Positions 25,760-32,000 of a stretch of 64,000 nucleotides of DNA are shown here, one piece after another. Position 1 is the first letter of the stretch. Each line of letters starts with the position of its first letter. A model generated the notes under the pieces. It was given only the letters and a program-made list of their open reading frames with translations, made no database searches and was not told where the DNA came from. The stretch is from Diaphorobacter ruginosibacter (GTDB lineage: Bacteria; Pseudomonadota; Gammaproteobacteria; Burkholderiales; Burkholderiaceae_C). Both the position numbers and the translations under genes were made by a program. The stretch spans positions 124,001 through 188,000 of the forward strand of contig NZ_CP060714.1 in NCBI RefSeq assembly GCF_014395975.1. The letters are read 5' to 3'.

Positions 25760-26751
25760 TGGAAAACAAGTCACATGCACTGGCAGCGGGCATCTTCGTG
25801 ATCGTGGTTGCGGCGCTGCTCGCGGGCCTCGGTCTCTGGCTCTCGCGCGACAAGACCGACTACACGCTGTACGAGTTGTCCAGCAAGGAGAGCGTCACCG
25901 GGCTGCAGCCGCAGGCCGCCGTGCGCTACAAGGGCGTGGCCGTAGGCAAGGTCACTTCGATAGGCTTCGATCCCGAGGCATCGGGCAATGTGCTGATCCG
26001 TATTGCCGTGAACGAGAATGCACCGGTCACGCGGACCACCTTCGCCACGCTGGGCTACCAGGGCGTGACGGGCCTCGCGCATGTGCAGCTCGATGATGCC
26101 GATGCGCCGCTGGAAACCGTGCCGCCCGGTGCCGACGGTGTTCCGCGCCTGCCGCTGCAGTCGTCGCAGTTCAGCCAGATCGCGGAACAGATTCCGAACA
26201 TCCTCGTGCAGGTGAACGAGGCCACGCGTCGCCTGAACACGCTGCTGGGCGACGACAACCAGCAACGCTTCGGCACGGCGCTCGACGAGCTCGGCAAGGC
26301 GGCAGGCAATGTGAACACGTTGGTCAAACGCCTGGACAACACCGTCGCCACCAAGCTCGACCCCGCCCTGGCGTCGATGCCGGAGCTGGCCAGGGACGCG
26401 CAGAAGACCATGGTTTCGCTGCGTATGGCGGGTGACAGCGCGGCACGCGCCGCCAACGACATCGGCAAGACCGTGCAGGGCCTGGGCCAGGACGGCGGCC
26501 CGGTCAGGGAGATCGCGGTCAGTGCCCAGGCGCTTGCCGCCGCAGCCGACCGCTTCGGCCGCGTGACGCTCCCGCGTCTGAACAACGCCGCCGATCAGAC
26601 CGGCCGCGCCGCGCAGCGCCTGGGCCGTACGGCGGACAACATCAACGAGAACCCGCAGGCCCTGATCTTCGGACCCGGCGCCGGTGCGGCGGGCCCCGGC
26701 GAGCCCGGGTTCGTGGCGCCGCTGGCCACACAAACCACCCCTGCGCATTGA
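25759..26751 (+). CDS. mlaD: MCE-domain lipid-binding protein (MlaD family)
   Basis: A 330-aa periplasmic protein anchored by one N-terminal helix (ALAAGIFVIVVAALLAGLGLW). The MCE domain follows at about 38-120, with the characteristic VTGLQPQAAVRYKGVAVGKV region and GVTGLAHVQL. MCE proteins form hexameric rings that guide lipids. The C-terminal half is a long helical region (about 150-310) with many N/A/R/T residues, longer than in E. coli MlaD (183 aa) and closer to PqiB/LetB-like or actinobacterial MCE proteins. It overlaps the ATPase gene by one base and almost touches the downstream lipoprotein gene. Confidence 0.9.
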   Translation: MENKSHALAAGIFVIVVAALLAGLGLWLSRDKTDYTLYELSSKESVTGLQPQAAVRYKGVAVGKVTSIGFDPEASGNVLIRIAVNENAPVTRTTFATLGYQGVTGLAHVQLDDADAPLETVPPGADGVPRLPLQSSQFSQIAEQIPNILVQVNEATRRLNTLLGDDNQQRFGTALDELGKAAGNVNTLVKRLDNTVATKLDPALASMPELARDAQKTMVSLRMAGDSAARAANDIGKTVQGLGQDGGPVREIAVSAQALAAAADRFGRVTLPRLNNAADQTGRAAQRLGRTADNINENPQALIFGPGAGAAGPGEPGFVAPLATQTTPAH

Positions 26752-26765
26752 AAGGTGCAGCGTCC

Positions 26766-27488
26766 ATGGCAACCACACCTTCCTCTTCTTTTTCTTCTTC
26801 TTATTATTATTTTTCTTTCTTCCCTGCTCCACGCGTGGCGCTCTCGCTGGCGCTGGCGGCCCTGCTGGCAGGCTGCGGCTCCATCCTGCCCACGCCACCG
26901 CAGCGCGCGGATGTCTATGACTTCGGCCCCGGGCTGACCGCTGCCCAGGCGAACGCACCGTCGGCGCCATCGGCACAGCCACGCCAGCCGCTGCCACCGA
27001 TCGCGCTGGCCGACTTCGCCACCGCCGGCCTGCCCGATGGCCGCACCGCGCTGTTCTACCGGCTGGCCTATGCGAACCCGCAGGTGCTGTATCCCTACAC
27101 GCTCGCGCGCTGGAGCCAGACGCCTGCCACGCTGATGCAGATGGCCGTGCGCGATCGCCTGAGCCTGCAGAGCCGCGCGGTGATCTATGGCGACCAGAAC
27201 ATCGACCAGCAGGTCACGGGCGGCAAGTCACCCACGGTCCTGCGCGCGGAGGTGGAGGAGTTCAGCCACGTGTTCAGCTCCGAGAAGGAAAGCACGGGCC
27301 TCGTGCGGGTGCGTGCCTCGCTTGTCGCCTCGCTGAAGGCAGGTGACGAACTCATTGCGCAGCGCCTCTTTGTCGTGCAGCGCCCGGCCCCGTCGCAGGA
27401 CGCCGCGGGTGGCGCGAAGGCGCTTTCGGAAGCCGCAGCGCAGGTGGCCGACGAGATCGCGCAATGGGTTGCGCAGAGTGGGTATTGA
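26766..27488 (+). CDS. ABC-type transport auxiliary lipoprotein (PqiC/YmbA-like)
   Basis: A 240-aa outer-membrane-type lipoprotein completing the MCE transport operon, comparable to PqiC. The ATG at 26766 has AAAGGTG upstream; a TTG at 26748 is an alternative. The lipobox LLAGC puts the lipidated cysteine near residue 38. The signal peptide is unusual: residues 6-20 are only Ser, Tyr and Phe, encoded by an AT-rich pyrimidine tract unlike the surrounding GC-rich DNA. The mature domain (about 60-235) has the family pattern of a beta sandwich with DRLSLQSRAVIYG and RAEVEEFSHVFSS. Its partner is presumably the MlaD-like protein. Confidence 0.85.
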   Translation: MATTPSSSFSSSYYYFSFFPAPRVALSLALAALLAGCGSILPTPPQRADVYDFGPGLTAAQANAPSAPSAQPRQPLPPIALADFATAGLPDGRTALFYRLAYANPQVLYPYTLARWSQTPATLMQMAVRDRLSLQSRAVIYGDQNIDQQVTGGKSPTVLRAEVEEFSHVFSSEKESTGLVRVRASLVASLKAGDELIAQRLFVVQRPAPSQDAAGGAKALSEAAAQVADEIAQWVAQSGY

Positions 27489-27524
27489 GCCGGCCTGCAC
27501 GGGAAGGCATTCAGGAAGACCAAG

Positions 27525-28175
27525 ATGACGACGAATCAAGAACTGCAACAGCAACAGACCATCGATCTGGCACACATCAACGCAACCCTGGGCCGTGATG
27601 CGCAGGGTCTCGTGGACTGGGCCGTGGGGCTCGGCAAGACCAGCATCGTGACCACCAATTTCCGCCCCTTCGAGGCGGTGATCCTGCACATGTGCGCACG
27701 CGCGCAGCCCGACATGCGCGTGATCTGGATGGACAACGGCTACAACACCGAGGCGACCTACCAGTTCGCGGATGAGGTGACGAAGCAACTGGGCTTGAAC
27801 CTGTCGATCTACCTGCCGCGCCGCAGCCGTGCGCACCGCGAGGCGGTCGACGGCCCGGTGCCGGCGCTGGACGATCCGCGCCATGCGGCATTCACCGAGG
27901 AAGTGAAGCTCGAGCCGTTCGCCCGCGCTCTGCGCGAGACGGCCCCCGAGGTCTGGTTCACGGCGTTGCGCGCGACGGATACGGCGGTGCGGGCGCAGAT
28001 GGAGCCGGTGAGCATCAATCCGGATGGGCTCATCAAGGTGGCGCCTCTGCTGCATTGGTCGTCCAAGCAGCTCTATGAATACCTCGTGGAGCACGGGTTG
28101 CCCAACAATTTTGATTATGTCGATCCCACGAAGGGGGAGGACAATCGGGAGTGCGGGTTGCATCTCTCGCATTGA
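27525..28175 (+). CDS. PAPS reductase-like protein lacking Fe-S cysteines
   Basis: A 216-aa member of the phosphoadenylyl-/adenylyl-sulfate reductase family, which reduces activated sulfate to sulfite. The nucleotide-binding region is ITTNF-like (VTTNFRPFEAVILHM), followed by MDNGYNTEATYQFADEV and the C-terminal catalytic motif RECGLH. Only two cysteines exist, so the four that bind 4Fe-4S in most bacterial APS reductases are absent. Relative to enteric CysH, about 25 residues before RECGLH appear to be missing. No other cys genes are near. It may be a divergent PAPS reductase or a diverged homologue with another substrate. It starts 36 bases after the lipoprotein gene. Confidence 0.78.
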   Translation: MTTNQELQQQQTIDLAHINATLGRDAQGLVDWAVGLGKTSIVTTNFRPFEAVILHMCARAQPDMRVIWMDNGYNTEATYQFADEVTKQLGLNLSIYLPRRSRAHREAVDGPVPALDDPRHAAFTEEVKLEPFARALRETAPEVWFTALRATDTAVRAQMEPVSINPDGLIKVAPLLHWSSKQLYEYLVEHGLPNNFDYVDPTKGEDNRECGLHLSH

Positions 28176-28240
28176 TTTTTGCGGAGTCTTTTTTTCGCTT
28201 GGGTTGGGGCTTTTTTGTTGCCAAGGTCCGTTTTAGGACA

Positions 28241-28279
28241 GAGGCCGGGACTGCCCCCGGCGGGGGCACGCCCGGCCTC
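28241..28279. repeat. Compound GC-rich hairpin
   Basis: GAGGCCGGG (28241-28249) pairs with CCCGGCCTC (28271-28279), enclosing a second dyad TGCCCCC/GGGGGCA. The 39-base element could form a very stable structure but has no adjacent T-run in either direction. It lies in a 227-base gap with otherwise T-rich sequence. It may be a terminator relic or a dispersed palindromic element; other copies were not seen in this window. Confidence 0.55.
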
Positions 28280-28365
28280 CGCCCTCAACACCCCAGCAGA
28301 AACTTCTGCATGGCACAGCAAGGCAAGGCAAAGACACCCCCCACCCCAAGGCTGTTCCCAACAGC

Positions 28366-28386
28366 GAATATACGAAACGTATATTC
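28366..28386. promoter_or_regulatory. Perfect palindromic operator upstream of the ParD-like gene
   Basis: GAATATACG and CGTATATTC form a perfect 9-bp inverted repeat around AAA. A related half-site, CATCGTATGAT, follows at once and contains TATGAT (28391-28396), a good -10 box. That -10 would place the transcript start at about the ATG (28403), giving a leaderless mRNA. The dyad overlaps the promoter, as expected of an autorepressor site for a ribbon-helix-helix protein. Confidence 0.65.
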
Positions 28387-28402
28387 ATCGTATGATCCCC
28401 TC

Positions 28403-28636
28403 ATGGGAATCGTAAAAATATCCGACGAATTGCACGACTGCATCCGCCTCTCCAGCGCGGCGCTCAGTCGCTCCATCAATGCACAGGCCGAGCACTGGCT
28501 GCGCGTGGGACAGATGGCGGAGCATCATCCAGAGCTCAACTACGCGGGCATCTGTGCGCTGCTGCTCGAAGAGGCGCGCAGTGCCGAGCAGGGGGCGAAA
28601 GCACCTGTGCGGCTGGTCAAGGGAGGCCGGTCGTGA
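28403..28636 (+). CDS. ParD-like ribbon-helix-helix protein
   Basis: A 77-aa protein with a ribbon-helix-helix N-terminus: MGIVKISDELHDCIRLSS matches the strand plus first helix, then SRSINAQAEHWLRVGQMAEH. This is the ParD-like family, related to type II antitoxins, but no ParE-like toxin is adjacent. Instead its stop overlaps the methionine aminopeptidase start (GTGA), a pairing seen in other proteobacteria from my general knowledge. There is no Shine-Dalgarno sequence before the ATG, consistent with leaderless translation. It probably binds the palindrome at 28366-28386 and so could regulate map. Confidence 0.8.
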   Translation: MGIVKISDELHDCIRLSSAALSRSINAQAEHWLRVGQMAEHHPELNYAGICALLLEEARSAEQGAKAPVRLVKGGRS

Positions 28637-29439
28637 GACGGGGAAAGCAGCGCGTGGTGCCGATTCGCGGCGCCGATGAGATTGCCCTTTCGCGTGAGGC
28701 AGGGGGACTGGCGGCCAGTGTGCTGGCCATGCTGACGCCGCACGTGCAGCCAGGGGTCTCCACCGATGATCTCGACCGGCTGTGCCATGACTTCATCGTC
28801 AACGAACTCGGGTGCGTGCCGACCAATGTGGGCTACGGGGGGTTCCCCAAGACCGTGTGCACCTCGGTCAACCATGTCGTGTGCCACGGCATTCCGTCGC
28901 CGGGAGAGATCCTCAGGGACGGCGACATCATCAATGTCGACGTGGCCGTCACCACGTCCCGGGGCTGGATCGGCGACACGAGCCGGATGTATTACGTGGG
29001 GCAGCCAGGGAACCAGGCAAAGCGGCTGGTGGAGACGACCTATGAGGCGCTGCTGGCCGGCATTCGTGCCGTGAAGCCTGGCGCGACGCTGGGCGATGTC
29101 GGATTTGCGATCCAGAGCGTCGCGCAGCGCGAGCGCTTCGGCGTCGTGCGCGAGTATTGCGGGCACGGCATCGGCACGGTCTATCACGACGAGCCGCAGG
29201 TGCTGCACTATGGCGTCCCGGGCCACGGCCTGGTGCTGGAGCCGGGCATGATCTTCACGATCGAGCCCATGCTCAATGCCGGCAAGGCCGCCACGCGCGA
29301 GCTCAGCGACGGCTGGACGGTGATCACCAACGACAAGTCGCTGTCGGCCCAGTGGGAGCACATGGTGGCGGTCACCGAGACAGGCTATGACGTGCTCACG
29401 CGCTGGCCCGACGGGACGGGACCCTACGCCACCATCTGA
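28633..29439 (+). CDS. map: Type I methionine aminopeptidase
   Basis: Removes the initiator methionine from nascent proteins in the cytoplasm with a dinuclear metal centre. The 268-aa product has the metal and catalytic residues His85 (VVCHGIPS), Asp103 (INVDVAV), Asp115 (GDTSRM), His178 (CGHGIG), Glu211 (TIEPM) and Glu242 (QWEHM). Spacing between the two aspartates is one residue longer than in E. coli. The GTG start lies inside the end of the ParD-like gene (GTGA overlap), so translation is coupled. This may be a second copy, since the map gene linked to rpsB/tsf is usually the main one in this group. Confidence 0.92.
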   Translation: MRRGKQRVVPIRGADEIALSREAGGLAASVLAMLTPHVQPGVSTDDLDRLCHDFIVNELGCVPTNVGYGGFPKTVCTSVNHVVCHGIPSPGEILRDGDIINVDVAVTTSRGWIGDTSRMYYVGQPGNQAKRLVETTYEALLAGIRAVKPGATLGDVGFAIQSVAQRERFGVVREYCGHGIGTVYHDEPQVLHYGVPGHGLVLEPGMIFTIEPMLNAGKAATRELSDGWTVITNDKSLSAQWEHMVAVTETGYDVLTRWPDGTGPYATI

Positions 29440-29477
29440 TTCTCGCAATGAGCAGGCGATAGCTTCGCTCTTGGCGA

Positions 29478-29519
29478 CTGACATACATCAAAGTGCAGGA
29501 AGAGCCACGCTCCTAATCT
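29478..29519 (+). promoter_or_regulatory. Candidate FNR-type class II promoter of the hemerythrin gene
   Basis: CTGACATACATCAA (29478-29491) matches 8 of 10 defined bases of the FNR/Anr box TTGAT-N4-ATCAA. Its centre is 41.5 bases upstream of 29526, and TAATCT (29514-29519) sits exactly where the -10 box of that start should be. No -35 is required at such promoters. A GCGCGCTGC/GCAGCGCGC hairpin follows in the leader at 29534-29559. Confidence 0.5.
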
Positions 29520-29595
29520 GTCGAGTCGTCCGTGCGCGCTGCCGATTGCCGCAGCGCGCTTATCCGGACCCAAGACGGAAGAAAGAGGAGCAGCC

Positions 29596-30123
29596 ATGGT
29601 GGCACTGCAATGGTCTGAAGAAATGGCGCTGGACCTGCCCTTGATGGATCAGACGCATCAGGAGTTCGTCGAGTTGCTGCAGGCGGTCGAGACGGCGGAC
29701 GACGCCTCGGTGCTCGCGGCCTGGAAGGCACTGGTGGCGCATACCGACGCCCACTTCGCGCAGGAAGACCGCTGGATGGCGGCCACCCGGTTCGCATCGG
29801 GCAATTGCCACAGCGTGCAGCACAAGGTGGTGCTGCAGGTGATGCGCGAGGGAACGGAGCGCGCCGAAAACGGTGAACTGTTCGTGTTGCGCGAAATGGG
29901 CCGTGAACTGCAGGCCTGGGTCGTGCAGCACACCCAGCTCATGGATGCGGCCCTGGCGCTGCATTTGCGCCGCGTGGGATACAACCCCGAGACGGGCGAG
30001 GTGCTGTCGCCCGACCACCTGCCCGCCGAGCCCATCCATGGCTGCGGCGGTGCCTGCTCGCCGCGGGATGAGGAGGCGCACGGCGAACGGGGTGAATTGG
30101 CTGCCGCGACCACGGATGCCTAG
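29596..30123 (+). CDS. Bacteriohemerythrin
   Basis: A 175-aa oxygen-binding di-iron protein. All seven iron ligands are visible: His21, the HxxxE pair His53/Glu57, the HxxxH pair His72/His76, and the HxxxxD pair His112/Asp117. The hemerythrin bundle covers about residues 1-125; the remaining 50 residues are a polar tail with GCGGAC and no known domain. The N-terminal LQWSEEMALDLPLMDQTHQE is the family hallmark. Possible roles are oxygen storage, delivery or sensing. A likely FNR-type promoter precedes it. It is convergent with the small gene downstream, their stops overlapping. Confidence 0.92.
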   Translation: MVALQWSEEMALDLPLMDQTHQEFVELLQAVETADDASVLAAWKALVAHTDAHFAQEDRWMAATRFASGNCHSVQHKVVLQVMREGTERAENGELFVLREMGRELQAWVVQHTQLMDAALALHLRRVGYNPETGEVLSPDHLPAEPIHGCGGACSPRDEEAHGERGELAAATTDA

Positions 30124-30383
30124 CGGCTGCGATCGCGTGTGAGCAGCAGGGCCGCCATGTGCCAGGACAGCTGGCGCAGCGCCTGGCGCAATGCGGGCGA
30201 CACCGCGCGCCGGCGCGGAGCGTAGGCGGCGGCCAGCACCTGCTGCTTGGCACGGTGCAGGGATTGCCGGTCGCGCGCGGCAATCGCCCGCGACAGGCGG
30301 TCCTGGTAACGCTGTACCCGCTGCACCTCGGTGAAGGTCAGGGCGGGTCCGCAGCCCTCGGGAAGGTGAGGGCCCGTGCTCAT
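30120..30383 (-). CDS. Hypothetical protein coupled to creD
   Basis: An 87-aa basic protein I do not recognise. Composition is mainly helical and arginine-rich, with RVQRYQDRLSRAIAARDRQS and LRQLSWHMAALLL; no signal peptide or membrane helix is convincing. Its ATG overlaps the creD stop by four bases (ATGA), which argues that it is a real, translationally coupled gene of the cre operon. It ends against the hemerythrin gene with overlapping stop codons. No function can be assigned. Confidence 0.6.
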   Translation of the reverse strand: MSTGPHLPEGCGPALTFTEVQRVQRYQDRLSRAIAARDRQSLHRAKQQVLAAAYAPRRRAVSPALRQALRQLSWHMAALLLTRDRSR

Positions 30384-31879
30384 GCCACCGCTCCTTCGGC
30401 GCCCGACGTGCGCTGGCCGTTGCGGCTGGCGAGCTCATACCAGTTCACCCTGCGCGTGAGGACCATGATGGCGCCCAGCACGAGGAACAGCGCGACCGAG
30501 CCCACCACCAGTGCGGTCTGCTCCAGCTGCAGCAGCACGTACAGCATGCCGTAGAGCGTCGCGATACCGAGGCCGAATGGAATGCCGAGCCTGACGCTTC
30601 CCAGGATGTGGCTCGCGTAGTAGCCGAGCAGCAGCACGCAGGCGCTCGAAGCGATGGCGTAGGACAGCCCGAACGACAGGTGCTCCGACAGGCTGACCAG
30701 CAGCAGGAAGAAGCTCGTGAGCGCGGCGCCGACCAGCAGGTACTGCACGGGGTGCACGCGCAGCTTCTTCATCAGCTCGAACAGTCCCACGGCGACAAAG
30801 GTGAGGGCGATGAACAGCACGCCATATTTGGTTGCGCGGTTGGCCAGCAGGTAGGGATTCACGGGATCGACGAAGGCAATGCTGAAGCTGTCCGCGCAGC
30901 CCGATACGGGCCTGGCCATGTGGGCGGGGAGGGCGGCGGCCACGTCCACGGCTGCCGAGGTGGTGGCTTCGTACGCCTGGCTCGGTTCGCCACGATCCTC
31001 GAAATCGTTGTCTCCGGTGCATGCCCTGCGACCCAGGCGCACATCCTGCTGCGCGGTGGTGGCGAGGGACGACACGCGCCAGCGGGCATCGAAGCCCTCG
31101 TCGCTCACCTCGCGCTCGGAAGGCAGAAAGCGGCCGGCAAAGGACGGATGCGGCCAACTGCTTTGCACCTGCACGTCGTTGTTGCCGCCGATCGGAACAA
31201 AAGCCACGCTGCGTGTGCCGACGAGTTCCAGGTCGAGGGAGACCTCAAGCGCCTCCTTCTCATTGCGGATGGCCTCGGGCAGGGCTGCATGCAGGCCGCG
31301 CGTGTAGATGGGGTGGAACGTGCCGGGCTTGAGCGCGATGCTCTTGCCGTCGAGTTCCATCTGCGCGGTGCGGATGCCGCGCGCATCGCCCACGGCCATC
31401 ATCAGGATGGGGTCGCCGCATTGCATGCGTGAATCCTTCATCGTGCGCTGCGGGCGCAGTTGCTGCATGTCGGGCCATTGCGCCGTGACCTGGGCCTTGA
31501 GCGTGTAGGCGTTGACCTTGTGCAGTCCCCGCGCGCGCTCCTCCATGGCGGCGCGCGTGCGCACCTTCAGGTTTTCGGGCAGGGTGGTGAGCAGGAACTC
31601 GCGGCGCTGCTCGCTCACGCTGCGGTCCTTGCCGGTGCCGCTCACCACATCCCAGCTTTCCACGCACGCACTGTGGATGAGGGGGCCGACCAGCGTCTGT
31701 GTGCCGGCAAGGCTCTGCACGACGCTGCGCTCGGTCTCGTTGCGGTAGTACTGCCGGTCGTTCACGACGCTCTCGATCATGCCGAGGCCGAACAGCAGCA
31801 GCGCGATGACCAGCGCCAGCGCGAAGAGTTTGGAGAGAAGGGGGAATTTCAAGGAAGTGCTCCAGGATCGAAGATGCAT
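30380..31879 (-). CDS. creD: Cell envelope integrity inner-membrane protein CreD
   Basis: CreD is an inner-membrane protein induced by the CreBC two-component system and linked to envelope stress and beta-lactam response. The 499-aa product has one N-terminal helix (LFALALVIALLLFGLGMI), a large periplasmic domain of about 320 residues beginning RQYYRNETERSVVQS, and five or six C-terminal helices starting at ATKYGVLFIALTFVAVGLF. A perfect cre-tag lies 44-59 bases upstream. It is separated from creC by 121 bases, so it probably has its own CreB-controlled promoter. Confidence 0.92.
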   Translation of the reverse strand: MHLRSWSTSLKFPLLSKLFALALVIALLLFGLGMIESVVNDRQYYRNETERSVVQSLAGTQTLVGPLIHSACVESWDVVSGTGKDRSVSEQRREFLLTTLPENLKVRTRAAMEERARGLHKVNAYTLKAQVTAQWPDMQQLRPQRTMKDSRMQCGDPILMMAVGDARGIRTAQMELDGKSIALKPGTFHPIYTRGLHAALPEAIRNEKEALEVSLDLELVGTRSVAFVPIGGNNDVQVQSSWPHPSFAGRFLPSEREVSDEGFDARWRVSSLATTAQQDVRLGRRACTGDNDFEDRGEPSQAYEATTSAAVDVAAALPAHMARPVSGCADSFSIAFVDPVNPYLLANRATKYGVLFIALTFVAVGLFELMKKLRVHPVQYLLVGAALTSFFLLLVSLSEHLSFGLSYAIASSACVLLLGYYASHILGSVRLGIPFGLGIATLYGMLYVLLQLEQTALVVGSVALFLVLGAIMVLTRRVNWYELASRNGQRTSGAEGAVA

Positions 31880-31922
31880 GGAGCGCAGTTTTCAGTGCAT
31901 GGGTGATGCACGCATGAAGTCT

Positions 31923-31938
31923 GTGAAGCGGGCGTGAA
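31923..31938 (-). promoter_or_regulatory. cre-tag: CreB binding site upstream of creD
   Basis: On the minus strand TTCACGCCCGCTTCAC is an exact match to the cre-tag TTCAC-N6-TTCAC bound by CreB (and BlrA) in enterics, Aeromonas and Pseudomonas. A further TTCAC half-site lies upstream (31947-31951) and a TTCAT downstream (31914-31918). The location just before creD matches the known target gene. Confidence 0.85.
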
Positions 31939-32000
31939 GTCCGGGTGTGAAGTCGCTGCGCGCGGGCCCGGGGCGCAGCGCTGTCGCCCGCCACGGCGTG

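Noticed and set aside
28403..29439. A toxin-antitoxin pair formed by the ParD-like gene
   Set aside because: The partner gene is a complete methionine aminopeptidase with all metal ligands, not a ParE- or RelE-type toxin.
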